A stretch of 64,000 nt of DNA. It comes from Polytrichum commune. Its lineage: Eukaryota; Streptophyta; Polytrichopsida; Polytrichales; Polytrichaceae. Within the stretch, counting starts at the first letter, position 1, and every line of letters begins with the position of its first letter. Positions 1-11,661 of this stretch are shown piece after piece. A program made the translations under genes and the position numbers. The stretch covers positions 12,522,001-12,586,000 of the forward strand of contig OX485809.1 of assembly GCA_950295325.1 (NCBI GenBank), given 5' to 3'. A model generated the notes under the pieces. The model saw only the letters and a program-made list of their open reading frames with translations, made no database searches and had not been told where the DNA came from.

Positions 1-1669
1 GGAGTGGATTTAAGTAGTATGAGGACATACCTTGGTAAAGTGTGGTAGGTAGAAAGCCAAGGTTAGTTAAATGTTTGAATTAGGATCTTTGTTGATCATT
101 TGAGGGAGGAAGGCTTAGGAGATAAGATGAGAGCCTACAAAGTAGGAGGAGATTTCGAGGGCTTATCGTGAGCCTTGAGGGTGCTCACCCCCTCAAACTC
201 ACTATATAATCCCTCATTCTTCCCTCACTCATCATCTCTTTCCTTCGTGCTCCTTGGCACCCCACGTGTTATAAGTGTGGGTGTATGGAAGCAAGATAGG
301 AGCACATGTGTGTGCATGGTTTTGAAGTTAGGAGCCAAGGCTAGTTGGCCTTGAAGAGGGCTTGACCTCTTGTTAGCATTAGTTTGGGTGTGAATGATTT
401 TAATATAATTTATGGCTTCAAGTTGTAGTACTTGAGTTCATATTTCTTGGGTATACGTGTTTGCTAAGTGTCATCATAACTATTCCACTCGGGCTAGGAA
501 GAAATCGAAGGGTGGAGTACTTTTGGTGACACGTTGCCGGAACACGAGTTGGTAAATGAAAGGGTCCTTTGAGTAGTCTAGGTTGTAAGGGGCATAACTT
601 CCGAGCAGAAGAAGACACTTCGTTGAAATTTAGAGGGTTAGTAAACAACTTGTTAATATGAACATGGTCAAAATCTGAGGATGTTTGGAGTACTAGAGCA
701 GCAGTTATGACATTCTGAACTTTGCCTACATTTTCGAGCTGAAATGGGCATAACTCCTGGACAAAGGCTTGGAAACGCATGAAATTTTAAGGGATGCTTT
801 GTCCTTAGGTTTCCTAGTTGTGGTACAAATTTCAAGTCATTCCGAATAGATGAGAAGGAGATATATCATTCTGAAGTGTTTTCAAGAGTTGTAGACTAAA
901 AAGGCCATAACGTTTTGGCAGAAAATGAAAATAGTTTGAAATTTCAGGGGGTCATAAACAATTAGTTTTTGTGATTGCTCCCAAACTTGGGAGCCCGTGG
1001 GAGGAAGTTATGACATTCTGAAATCGGCCTCTGTAGTTGACGGGCTCTGACGGGTTACTGTGGCAGCAAACAGCGTTGATTTACATCCAACCTGCCGGGA
1101 CTGAGATCAGGAGACTAATTTAATTGAAATGGTATTGATATTGGTTATTTAGGGGTGATATAAGTTTATAAATTTGTGATGAGGATTAACGAGAAATAAG
1201 TTAAATTAGTAATATAAGTGAGGTTTAGCTAGTAAAGTCTAGGGGGACAAAGGAGTTTGCTTAGTTCCATTAGGGATAACCATTAGTTCATTAAACCAAT
1301 ATTGTGGTTGAAGCGTGAGGAGAAACTACAATAAATGACAAGTATTTAACAATACTTAAACTTGTGTAATTCATGGAATCAACAAGCGAGAACTCATGTA
1401 GTAGTGTGGAGTCGACGGCAAGAATTCGCTTCACAATAGGGATATCTTTAAAGGGATGCGTGGCCAAAGCGGCCGGGTGGACATTAGAAAAGGCTAAGGA
1501 TGTAACCTTGCCCGAGATTAAGGAATGTAAAACTACATAGTATGGAATTAATTCCAAGGGTAGATTGGAATTATATATTGGGTTACAAAGAGAGGAATCT
1601 CTACATGTCATTATAAACTTTTCCACTCGGGCTAGGACGAAATCGAAGGGTGGAGGATTTTTGGTGACA
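1..1669 (+). mobile_element. LTR of a Ty3/gypsy-like element (left end outside the window)
   Basis: Plus-oriented LTR ending in GGTGACA at 1669. It matches the complete solo LTR at 12781-14047 over its first part (1-330 against about 12926-13260) and its last 110 bases, so about 145 bases are missing off the left edge. A TATATAA box at 203-209 lies in the shared block. The middle (about 590-1060) holds three diverged repeats, each with a 'ggcataac' core followed by an AT-rich stretch. A second LTR-end-like segment ending TGACA at 531 duplicates about 50 bases of the true end, so this LTR is roughly 0.5 kb longer than the solo copy. It abuts the gag remnant of E1 at 1670. Whether this is a solo LTR or the 3' LTR of a longer element cannot be told. 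Confidence 0.8.
203..209 (+). promoter_or_regulatory. LTR TATA box
   Basis: TATATAA in a stretch identical in the solo LTR (13125-13131). It is the likely LTR promoter element, by position and conservation. Confidence 0.5.
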
Positions 1670-3580
1670 GGAAGCATGTCATCACAATTGGCATCCACGA
1701 CACCATCCATAAATCTAACATCTTGTGAGTTAGACGGACCCGGATCCATAGGCGGAGCTTGGCGCCTATTGTCGTGATTTTGTGGACCTCTTTGCCTACC
1801 TTGAATGGGAATGTACCCGTTTGTCGTTTGCAATCCCGCCGGTGGGTGAAAAGTTTGTCTCTCGTTACCGTGGTCGTAGTACAAATTTGGTGGTCTAAGT
1901 TCATTAGGTAGTCCACCTTGAGGTCTAGCTCCTCTCATATTATCCCTCGCTTATTGTTATGGATTGGCCACCGGATATGGCATGTTAATGACTTTATCCG
2001 GTTGACGACATTCGTCCGAAGGATGGTTTCCACCACAATTACTACAATCATAACCTTGTCCATCGGACCAACATTGTCCTTGGGCGTGTCATTTCCCACA
2101 ACCCGGGTGAAACTCTTTCTTCTCATTGTCTTGACCACCTTGACCTCTAGTAGGGTAACCTCTATTATTCCCTTGACCATAGTGAGGTGGTGCTTGACCT
2201 CGTTGATTTTGTAGAGGTGGACCATTGTGTCTCCGTTGATCACGGTTTTGTCCAACTCTACAATATTGACGAGTATGGCCCGGTTGGCCACATCGAACAC
2301 ACCATAAACCCGACGAATGTCTACCCGACTCAATAGGTGGCGGAGGTGCCGGTTGTTGGCTCTTAATCATCAATGATATTTGATCGGTGAGGCTTTGCAT
2401 TTGTTTGATCATGGCCTCTTAGAATCCTAATTGACTAGCACCTAATCGTCGCTCTACTTTCTCAAGGTGAGGATCAACTCTAGGGGCCGGTAATGCTAGT
2501 AGTGACACCGGTTTTCTAACCACTAAAGGACGTGGCCCCGCATCGGCTATAGCATAAGGAGCTTGACTCTCATACTTAACCGGATCGACCGTGGCCACTC
2601 TAGGTCGAATGGGGATGAATTGAGGTATCAATTCATATTCCCTCCTCCATAAACGCTCATGATCTTTGTCCAAACTTTCTATCTCCCTAGCCGTTCGTTT
2701 GGCATCCGCTAATGTGCAAAGACTTCTCTCAAGAACACTATTAATGGTTCCCGACTTAAAAAATCCTTGGATAAAGAATTGTTTTAGTGTGTCGTCGTTG
2801 AGCATGGTGCCCACGAACCGCGTACACACTAAATCAAATATTCTAATATAAGCCGAGATCTCTTCCTCCCGAGATCTTCTAATACAATGAAGCTAACGCT
2901 CTCAAGGTCGTGCTTTGACCAACTTCCGGACGGAACTCGTTTAAGAACTCTCTTTGTAGTTGATCCCAACTTCTAAAATGACCCTCGGCATGATCCCTAT
3001 ACCACTCATAGGCTTCGCCCTCTAAGGTGGTGGGAAACCACACTAACCAATAATCCGGGCTAGTCACGAGGGAGCTAGCCAACCTCTTCATATACCTCTC
3101 CATATGCCTTGAAGGATCCTCATTCTTAGTTCCATAAAACTTAGGAAGGTGGGACGGTATGTCCAACGCTTGTAAGTTTTGTGGAACCACAATGGGTAAA
3201 CCTCTCGGCCTAACCAATGGATCAATCGGCAGTATAGGAGGTATGGGTGGCGGATCCATCCCTCGATCCCCATCCATCGTGATCGGTGAACTATCTAACA
3301 ATCCATTATCATCTCTTATCGGAAACTCCTCTCTAGGTGTATAATTTTCCGACGAAGTTTCTCCATTCCATTTGGAGGGAGTGATCTCCTCTTCAAGTTG
3401 AGCTCCTAATTCTAATGTATTTAGAATTGATCTAGTTTTAGATTCAACATTTAAGCAACTCTCTATTCTAACATCATATTGTGCTAATCTATCACTAGTT
3501 CTAGAGGATCGCCTCTTTCGCGTAGATTTTCTAATCCTACTATCAAGCTTGGTTTTTGAGAACGTGTCTTACCTTGCATT
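1670..3580 (-). pseudogene. gag: gag of E1 (broken)
   Basis: Nucleocapsid/capsid protein of the element. Reading frames follow one another on the minus strand with frame changes: a start near 3576 (MQGKTRSQ), a Pro-rich stretch near 3250, a retrotransposon-gag core at about 3200-2880 with EGEAYEWYRDHAEGHFRSW, then 2829-2419, then a perfect CCHC knuckle CVRCGQPGHTRQYC near 2310-2270. The end is removed at 1670 by the neighbouring LTR. A one-base loss near 3535, relative to E2, shifts the frame early. A low-complexity Gln/Pro/Asn tail follows the knuckle. The family assignment rests on the gag core and the knuckle. No protease or polymerase of E1 is in the window. Confidence 0.8.
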
Positions 3581-4477
3581 CCATAAGCATCGATCAACCC
3601 TTACTTGACCCAAGCACAATCCTCACATTTCCCTTCTTAATCTTTCCACTTATCTTGGTGTAAATTAAAACTTATGGAGGTGAGGAAAAAGAACCTGCAA
3701 GCCAACTTAGGTGAACAATCCCAAACATGGGATAGGCATGTTCATGCCAATTGTTAGTCAAGTCGGAGCATCACCTCCACACTTTTCTTCGAATAGGCAC
3801 TCACCACATTACCGATAGTGAGGGGGTGACCGTCGCCATACATCATCTCGAAAACCAAGGTATCACCCTTAAGTTTCCAATATAATGCTATGACTAAGGA
3901 ATTACCCTCTACGTCGGATAACGACAACGACAATTACAAAAGTCGTTCCTTAATTACTTAAAGATTCAATCGGAAGAAGGTGCTCATACCTTAAGCTATC
4001 GCTTCCCCCTGCAAGTTAGCACTCCCCTCAATCGCGGTTCAATCGTGATATAACCATCACCAAAGCCTAACTAATACTTCTAACTATGTCATTAGTTACA
4101 AGCCCCGAAACTTGGAGACTCACCCGGAGGTGAGTGTCAAAGTCGAAAGTCCTAAATTAATTATCCATCTAAAAATTTAATTAGCTACCGATCTTAGGTT
4201 CTTTTTGATTTTTTTATCAAAATCCCACGAGGGTGGCGAACGTACCTTCGCCGCGCTCCTTCCTCAAGAATGAAATTGCATAAATCATAATGCAATTCAT
4301 TCCAAGAAAATAATTGACAATACAACTACTCTAATAAATTCAACTATAAAATCCAAGAGAGGATACTTACCGAGCCTCGAGTGCTCCTTCCTCCTTCTCA
4401 AGTTTGTGTCTCCACATTCTCCTACTTGCCTCCAAGTCTTCTAGTTGCCTCCAAGTCTTCTAACTACTACCCGCTTC

Positions 4478-4496
4478 GCTCCCGGCGGACGCACCA
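4478..4496 (-). other. primer-binding site of E1
   Basis: Four bases inside the 5' LTR. On the minus strand it begins TGGTGCGTCCGCCGGGAGC. The E2 copy (62002-62020) reads TGGTGCGTCTGCCGGGAG, which matches the 3' end of plant tRNA-Gly(UCC) as I recall it. E1 therefore has a base change in its site. Confidence 0.6.
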
Positions 4497-4500
4497 TTTA

Positions 4501-6104
4501 TGTGAGGCCAAATCCACCACCCTTTAGCGTCCTAGTCCGGGTGATGACTTTGAGAATCACATTTATCTATTACAACATTGAACCATGCGCAAGGTAATTT
4601 TCATGTTCAAATGAACACCTATTGTCTCACTCATTGTGCTTTATTAATGTTGGCCTCTTGGCTTGTGCTAGAGTTGGCTTTCTCAAGAGTCCAACCCGCA
4701 GCTTTAGCCGCACATGCCCTTACGGACATTCCCCTCACTCTTTTGATATTCACCCCATTTCTCTTGCCATTGCAAGAGTCCTCCACATTCTCCATTAATA
4801 ATGCAAGTGAGTTATTTTGACCGATAGGTGCAAGTGTTGAAAAACATTTTTATCAATGGTTAAACACACTCATACAAACCCACACGTGGTACCAACTAGC
4901 CCAATGAATCTAACTATTTAGCCACCCCTAAAATGGCCTAATGTGATTTAGTTTTTAATGTGCTAACACTCACTAATTGAGCTAGTCTTGCTAACCCCTA
5001 GATGGTTTAAAATGATTTGTTGCTAAGCCTCGCGGCTGCAGTCTAGCCACGGTCTCGGTGCAGTCTAACCCCCAGCAGCCCAGCTATAGTCTTGCCACGG
5101 TCTCGGTGTGGTCTAACCCACCAGCAGCCCAGCTGCAGTCTAGCCAAGGTCTCGGTGTAGTCTAACCCCTAGCAGCCCAGCTGCAGTCTTGCCGCGGTCT
5201 TGGTGTGGTCTAACCCACCAGCAGCCCAGCTGCAGTCTAGCCAAGGTCTCGGTGTAGTCTAACCCCCAGCAGTCTTGCCGCGGTCTAACCCACCAGCAGC
5301 CCAGCTGCAGTCTGCCACGGTCTCGGTGCAGACTAACCCACCAGCAGCCAGCTGCAGTCTAAGTCCATGGAGTTCCAATACCCGAATGGGTAACCCAGCT
5401 ACTAGTTGCACCTTAATACAAACCCTCTCATTCCCTAATCACATGTTTTCTAAGTTTTTCTTCTTCTTTCCTTTTCCTTGCTCCTAAGTAATGAACTAAT
5501 CTAACACACTAATTTCACTAACTACTAACTAATCAACACGTGCAATCTTAAACTCTAAGAGCTCCCTCACTTGGGAGGCATTGAGAGAGAGAGCTTAACT
5601 AACTACCTTCACTAAAAACTAATAACCCACCCACGTGGCTCAAGCTCTTAAGAGCTTGCTCCCTTGAGAGCGCTTGATGGAGAGAGAGGTAAATGAGAGA
5701 AAAAACACCTTAAGTAGCAAAGAGGGAGAGAGGGAGATAGGTGAGGATAGGGTGAGAGGATTAACACCTCCAATCACAATCCCTTAACCTTCTCCTTCAA
5801 AGTAGGGACTAATCCCCATCCACCAAGCTTCCTTCTTCCTAAACTAACAAGATGGATCCAAAAGTGGGCATTTAACCCGCGGAGCTCACCTTGCTTCACC
5901 TTACCCCCTACTCACATTATCAAGGCATACTCTTATTGAAATCAAACCTTGAACTAATCACACAACACCACCTAATGCCTAAAGTTAAATCCACACCACA
6001 CTTCACTCTTTTTATGTTTTGTGAATAATCATCACTCATCAAAGTCAACTAAAATTGGTTTCGAAGAGTTAACCACCACATGTGGGCACCATTTTGGGCT
6101 CACA
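4501..6104 (-). repeat. 5' LTR of E1
   Basis: A 1,604-bp LTR bounded by TGTGAG (at 6104, minus strand) and CTCACA (at 4501). The first 600 bases (5490-6104) recur at 63570-64000 in E2. The middle holds a GC-rich minisatellite (5030-5360). A purine-rich GAGAGAG tract near 5690-5740 is also shared with E2. Confidence 0.85.
5030..5360. repeat. 49-bp minisatellite in the E1 LTR
   Basis: About six and a half tandem units of 48-49 bp built on CTGCAGTCTAGCCACGGTCT and 'aaccc(a/c)ccagcagcccag'. E2 has an unrelated minisatellite in the equivalent part of its LTR. Confidence 0.85.
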
Positions 6105-6153
6105 GATGGTCCTCCGGAGAACCCTTGTAGTGCCGGGTTTTGTCTTTTGAGTG
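6105..6153 (-). pseudogene. fragment of MULE-A gene P: start of a methyltransferase exon
   Basis: After a splice acceptor (GTGCAG at 6159-6154, minus strand), 16 codons read HSKDKTRHYKGSPEDH. The same exon of MULE-B starts HSSDKRRAHKGSSGNH at 17895. E1 cuts the exon at 6104. Exons carrying the ParB-like domain, which should lie between this and 8482, are missing, so MULE-A's gene P has an internal deletion that kept the tandem array. Confidence 0.7.
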
Positions 6154-6349
6154 CTGCACAATCAAAGGACAACCAGGTTTGGTGTTAAAATAATCCTCCT
6201 TGCTTTGTACATTACCTAGTACGGGAATGCAAAACAAATTCTTTATACATTCTTGTACCCTCCTAAAGTGTTGCAACTCTAGATATCAATCACAGTTACT
6301 GCACATATTGTAAGCTACTGTTGAGTTGAAACAAGAGGGGCTTACAAAA

Positions 6350-8450
6350 CTAATCTAATATTATTAATGAATCCTAACTATCACAATCTAACCCCCTAAC
6401 ATGCCCCAGCCCCTAACCTCACCCCTTTAACTCACACAAGCAACCCTTTTTCGGCACCGAAACTTCAAGCCTGACTCAAATATTTAAGCCTAGTTCGACA
6501 CCTAAACCTACCTGAAAGCATGAAATCTTTTCTTATTAATGAATCCTAACTTTCACACTCTAACCCACTAACCTGCCTCAAAGCATGAAATCTGATCTTA
6601 TTAATGATCCCTAACTATCTCACACTCTAACCCCCTAACATGCCTCAAAGCCTGAAATCTGATCTTATTCATGAATCCTAACTATCACAATCTAACCCCC
6701 TAACATGCCCCAGCCCCTAACCTCACCCCTTTAACTCACACAAGCAACCATGTTTCGGCACCGAAACTTCAAGCCTGACTCAAATATTTAAGCCTAGTTC
6801 GACACCTAAACCTGCCTGAAAGCATGAAATCTTTTCTTATTAATGAATCCTAACTTTCACACTCTAACCCACTAACCTGCCTCAAAGCATGAAATCTGAT
6901 CTTATTAATGTCCCCTAACTATCTCACACTCTAACCCCCTAACATGCCTCAAAGCCTGAAATTTGATATTATTCATGAATCCCAACTATCACAATCCAAC
7001 CCCCTAACATGCCCCAACCCCTAACCTCACCCCTTTCACTCACAATACCAACCATGTTTCGGCACCAAAACTTCAAGCATGACTCAAATATTTAAGCCTA
7101 GTTCGACACCTAAACCTGCCTGAAAGCATGAAATCTTTTCTTATTAATGAATCCTAACTTTCACACTCTAACCCACTAACCTGCCTCAAAGCATGAAATC
7201 TGATCTTATTAATGTCCCCTAACTATCTCACACTCTAACCCCCTAACATGCCTCAAAGCCTGAAATTTGATATTATTCATGAATCCCAACTATCACAATC
7301 CAACCCCCTAACATGCCCCAACCCCTAACCTCACCCCTTTCACTCACAATACCAACCATGTTTCGGCACCAAAACTTCAAGCATGACTCAAGAATTGAAG
7401 CCTAGTTCGACAACTAAACATGCCTCAAAGTATGAAATCTTTTCTTATGGATGAATCCTAACTATCACACTCTAACCCCCTAACCTGCCTCAAAGCCTGA
7501 AATCTCATATTTTTAATGAATCCTAACTATCACAGTCTAACCCCCTAACATGCCCCAGCCCCTAACCTCACCCCTTTCACTAACAATAGCAACCTGTTTC
7601 GGCACCGAACCTAAAAGCCTGACTCAAAAATTTAAGCCTAGTTCGAAACCTAAACATGCCTCAAAGCCTGAAATCTGATCTTATGGATGAATCCCAACTA
7701 TCACACTCGAACCCCCTAACCTGCCTCAAGCCTGAAATCTCATATTTTTAATGAATCCTAACTATCACACTCTAACCCCTTACATGCCCCAGCCCCTAAC
7801 CTCACCCCTTTCACTCACACTACCAACCTTGTTTCGGCACCGAAACTACAATCCTCACTCATAAATTCAAGCCTAGCTCGACACCTAGACCTGGCTCAAG
7901 CCTGAAATCTGATTTTATTAATGATCCCTAACTATCTCACTCTAACCCACAAACCTGCCTCAAGACTGAAATCTGATCTTCTTAATGAATTCTAACTATC
8001 AACCTCTATCCTCACACCTTTCAGTCACACTAGAAACCTGTTTCGGCACCGAAACTACAAGCCTCAGTAAAAAATTCAAGCCTGGTTCAACACCTAAACC
8101 TGCCTCAAAGCATTAAATCTTTTCTTATGGATGAATCCTAACATTCACACTCTAACCCCCCAACCTGCCTCAAACCCTTCACCTTCACCCCTTCACTCAC
8201 ACTAGCATCCCTGTTTCGGCACCGAACCAGCACAGCCGACTCAAAATTTTACACCTGGTTCGACACCTAACCCTCACAATCACTGAAATCTGATCCTCTA
8301 ACCCCCTACCCTGTCTCAGACCGAAACCTAACACTTGGACTCAAACTAACCACCATGTTCGGAACACCAAAACCTTAACATTCACATTGAACCCTAACAC
8401 TCACCCTGAAACCGAACACTTAGACTGAACCCAACTTAACCAGACTGAAA
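6350..8450. repeat. tandem array with 304-bp higher-order unit (MULE-A, intron of gene P)
   Basis: Monomers of about 70-76 bp built on 'ctaaccccctaac...gcctgaaatctgat' are organised in a higher-order unit of exactly 304 bp: the landmark 'tcacaatc' recurs at 6381, 6685, 6989 and 7293. Right of 7500 the array decays. Each higher-order unit carries one near-palindrome TTTCGGCACCGAAA. Cores start at 6451, 6755, 7834 and 8043, with damaged arms at 7059, 7363, 7599 and 8216. The CCCTAAC motifs look telomeric but are not in register. The array lies between exon 2 of gene P and its next surviving exon, so it is intronic. Confidence 0.9.
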
Positions 8451-8481
8451 CCTAACAACTAGTTTCGGTGTAACAATTTAC

Positions 8482-9113
8482 CTCTTCGTTAGAGTACTTG
8501 CCATCCGTCTCCATGTTGACTTCTCCTCGTCCCAAGCTATCCTCGTCGCAATCAATGTCCTCCCTGCTACGTTGAGTCTGATTAATGACCTTTTGCCCAG
8601 TGTGCTCTGAAGTAGATTCACTAGAGGTTGCGTTTTGTCGTTGCTGCTGCCTCTGCCCGGGACCAGGTTTAGGTGCCAAACTTGCAGTGATGCGACAAAG
8701 CATCGAAAATATCATTACTCGAATGCATAGGATAGCTGCCTCTCATGCCATAATGTTTCCTTTCAAACCAACTATATAGAGGACTCATAAAATTTGAATA
8801 AATTCAAACTGAATGTAATGTAACCAGAGCATACCTGAATCTCTTCATTGTCCACAGAGGTGTCTTCCTTTCCTAATGAGAATAACCTAATGGGAGCAAC
8901 CTCCGCCTTTTCAAATGACTCAACATTTCGCTTTGAACGACTGTGAGTTGCCTTAGTTGAATTACCCCCTTTTCTTCCCATGGTTGACCTCAATTTGTAC
9001 GGGGTCACTACGTTATCTCTAGTAGCGAACCTCTCCTTTCTCTCAATGCGCCTCTGTTTCTCAATAGTCCTCCTCACTTCTCGATCTGCTCTCGCTCTCG
9101 ACCGAGTGTTCAT
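8482..9113 (-). pseudogene. gene P of MULE-A, exons 1 and 2
   Basis: Exon 1 (9113-8835, 279 bp, 93 codons) starts MNTRSRARADRE and is very basic and Arg/Lys-rich; nuclear targeting or DNA binding is an inference. It ends at a GTATGC donor. Exon 2 (about 8739-8482, 86 codons) contains a PKPGPGQRQQQRQ stretch and an acidic end, then a GTAAAT donor. Exon 1 of MULE-B (37361-37083) is also exactly 279 bp and close to 90 percent identical by eye. Both exons are open, but downstream exons are deleted or cut by E1, so the gene is a remnant. I recognise no named domain in this part. Confidence 0.7.
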
Positions 9114-9485
9114 CTCTAACCATACTGAAGCATCTATGCGCCATCATTATGTTCCTATTATCTTGGATTTAGATAATTAACCTGCAGTTTCTTTAATTAT
9201 TCCTCGGTTTATCCACACTGCATTAAAACACTACAAAAGGCGCTGCTAGTGTCTAATCTACCTAATCGGTGTCAGTTATATAGTGGTGATAAAGTAATGA
9301 CTATTATTGTAGTACATTCTAATCCTACATGAAACATGTTGTCCATAATTTACATGAATAAATATTGACTATTTATTGATCTAACAGGTTGTCAAATATT
9401 CGGGTATTGGTGTCTACCCTTGGTGTATATAATACCCGATTACTTGTACCCATTCTTTCATGTCATCTCATCATATTCTTCTCCA
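9114..9485. promoter_or_regulatory. divergent promoter of MULE-A
   Basis: This 372-bp stretch lies between the start codons of gene P (leftward) and the 142-residue gene (rightward). It is conserved in MULE-B (37362-37732, 371 bp). TATATAA at 9426-9432 lies 54 bases before the rightward ATG and is conserved at 37673-37679. Confidence 0.6.
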
Positions 9486-9914
9486 ATGGGTACTGACTCA
9501 AGTCTCCCAAGCCTTGCTCCTTTAGGTGCTCCTAGTTCATCTCAAATTCACACCACGTTGTCCGTCAATAGTTCTGCAGACGTCAACAACATGAAGATTG
9601 CCAACCCACCTGACTGCTCAGTTGCTCCGGCGGTCGTGGTTCACACTCCACATCCACGGACTCCATCTTTGCAGACGGATGTTGCAACGCTGTTAGAGGA
9701 CAAGTCTACTTTACAGACTCATGCCTATTCTAGAGTAGGGGTTATTAAACCGGGCACTTACTCTAGATCTCTATTAAGGAGTGCACCACGTCCCAAAGGT
9801 CAAGGACTCGGTTGCGCAGGATGCACTGCAGTTCATAGTTTAGGGATTGACCATTGTCATAAACATGACGGTGACAAAAATGACAAAGGGCCCCATAAGT
9901 GTCCTCGTCGTTAA
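9486..9914 (+). CDS. 142-residue Cys/His protein of the MULE (copy A)
   Basis: Unrecognised small protein. It has a Ser/Pro/Thr-rich N-terminal half (MGTDSSLPSLAPLGAPSSS), then HAYSRVGVIKPGTYSRSLL, a C-terminal CxxC (GCAGCTAVHSLGIDHCHKH) and a basic tail. The CxxC plus HCHKH arrangement could bind zinc; that is an inference. I chose the ATG at 9486 because the copy in MULE-B (37733-38161) has the same start, length and stop; an upstream in-frame ATG at 9420 is not shared. It lies just after the TATA box and 467 bases before the transposase start. It is intact although the transposase next to it is wrecked. It could be a separate accessory protein or the product of a leader exon of the transposase message. 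Confidence 0.65.
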   Translation: MGTDSSLPSLAPLGAPSSSQIHTTLSVNSSADVNNMKIANPPDCSVAPAVVVHTPHPRTPSLQTDVATLLEDKSTLQTHAYSRVGVIKPGTYSRSLLRSAPRPKGQGLGCAGCTAVHSLGIDHCHKHDGDKNDKGPHKCPRR

Positions 9915-11163
9915 TCACAATGTAGCATTCTATTGTTTAGAATTTATTATTGCATAGCTACTATCATGCTCTCCACATTATTCGTGGCGGCCGTCATTCT
10001 TATGACCTTATTTGCCAATATATATTATCATGTCCCTTACATCCACTAAATGGTTCACGTGGTCTCTGGTGTATTTATAATTACGGCACTCGGCATTCAG
10101 CCTCATGTTTGTTCTTAATATATCTACATTGGATTGGCATATGATCATGACTAACTTAAGTAATTGCTGCAGTGCATTTTCAGTTCTTAATCATGTTGCT
10201 ATCATGAGTCGGCTTATTATTCCACTACTAATCCAAGTCTCCGCCGTCGTTCACAGATTCCCTCTTGCCATGGCCTGCTAATCACATCACTATATACACA
10301 GCCCCACTTTCTGCTCAGCTTAACTCCATTGCCCATTTGGCCACTCCCTTCTGGGAACTCGCATTTACATTCCTTCTACAATGGCCACCATCCGAGCACT
10401 ACACCATTCCATCCCGCTTATGATCCCTCTAGGAGATGATGGTCTAGCGAAAGTCGCATAGTCGTTCCTTAGTTTGAGGTTTAGATTCCACCCAGACTCA
10501 ATTCATGTCGAGGAAGAGGTCTTTAATGACAACGGTGACTTGAGTCACACTGTCCTTCAGATGTCCTTTTGCATTGACGATGGTAGAGTTTGGTTCTTGC
10601 TCCCTGGGACGTACAAGGCCATAGGCGTCACTGAGTCGGAGATGGCCACCACTACTGTGTTGCTAACACCAGGCGTGTCCCTCACTTCCACCACGCAGGC
10701 TCTTCTTCTGGCGACGGTCAAGAAGGAGCCCGGCATCCAAGAGGTTACCTTGCTCACTGATGACTTTGATGATAATGTGCCACCTGCCTCTGACATTGCC
10801 TCACTTACCCCACCTCCATCGCAGGATGAGCCCTTCATCAATCCTCTGAGGATTCCACACTCGCCTACTGTAAGTCAACCATCTACTTCCAGACCCCCAG
10901 TTCACCCAGGTGTGTCTAAAGATCGTCCGAGTGTTGTCCACCACTTGAAGTTGCTTGCAACCCGACCAAGGTCCAAGAACATCCTCAAGAATATTGATTA
11001 TGAATCTGTTAGGCATGAGAAGGTTGACTTCCTCCCATCTGTTTTTGACGGCGACGTCATCTTTGAGTTCCCTCCTCTCGGAGCTGATGCTCCCCATTCC
11101 CATGCTAGACTCATGTTTGGAATGGACAAGCGTTTCGACGGTCATGCTTGGTGCAGGACAAAG

Positions 11164-11661
11164 CACGGGTAGGTCACTTAGTGCATTTTAAAAACGACGT
11201 GCGGCATAATATAGAGAGGATTAAAATCCTTTGAAATAAAAATTATAAAGGAATTCCAAATAATGAAGGGGCCATTAAATGTAGACAATCCCATTATAAG
11301 TAAGTTAGAAGGACATAAAACGTGGGCCATTATTTTTTTGTAAAATTAATATAGGGGTTGAAGATAAGGATCCTAGAAGGTATATTTAGTGTGGTATGTA
11401 AATGGGTTTAGGACTCACGGGGATGGATGATATTTGGGATTTCCGTCCGTCCAAAATTACTTAAAAAGAATATAGAGTACAAAAAATTGCAGTGACTTGG
11501 ACAATATAAGTAATGGAAGGGTGCAAACAAATGGGACATTTTTGAAATTTAAGTAATTATAGGGAGGCTTTAATTCAACCCTTGAAGGTAAATAGCCCCA
11601 AAACAAAAAAAACCCCAGCCGCACATGGTGCACAAAATTGCCTTAGAGTGACCTACCCGTG
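11164..11661 (+). mobile_element. MITE-like DNA element with 8-bp TSD (copy 1)
   Basis: A 498-bp non-coding element with perfect 15-bp terminal inverted repeats CACGGGTAGGTCACT and imperfect continuation to about 40 bp. It is flanked by an 8-bp direct duplication GGACAAAG (11156-11163 and 11662-11669). Removing the element and one duplication restores the transposase frame across the zinc finger, matching MULE-B. The 8-bp duplication and CA start suggest the hAT superfamily. A second copy is at 62816-63376. Confidence 0.92.

Larger units (their letters stand above)
1670..6104 (-). mobile_element. E1: Ty3/gypsy-type retrotransposon, 5' part
   Basis: Minus-strand element reading from its 5' LTR (6104 down to 4501), through a primer-binding site (4496-4478), an untranslated leader (about 4477-3580) and gag (about 3580-1670). 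There it is cut by the plus LTR at 1-1669. Its right end lies in the methyltransferase exon of MULE-A, so E1 jumped into MULE-A. The other target duplication is off the left edge. The closest relative here is E2 (43597-64000), which shares the leader, gag and LTR 5' end. Confidence 0.85.

Noticed and set aside
6350-8450. Telomere or interstitial telomeric repeat
   Set aside because: CCCTAAC motifs occur about once per 70-76-bp monomer, not in tandem register; it is a satellite-like array.
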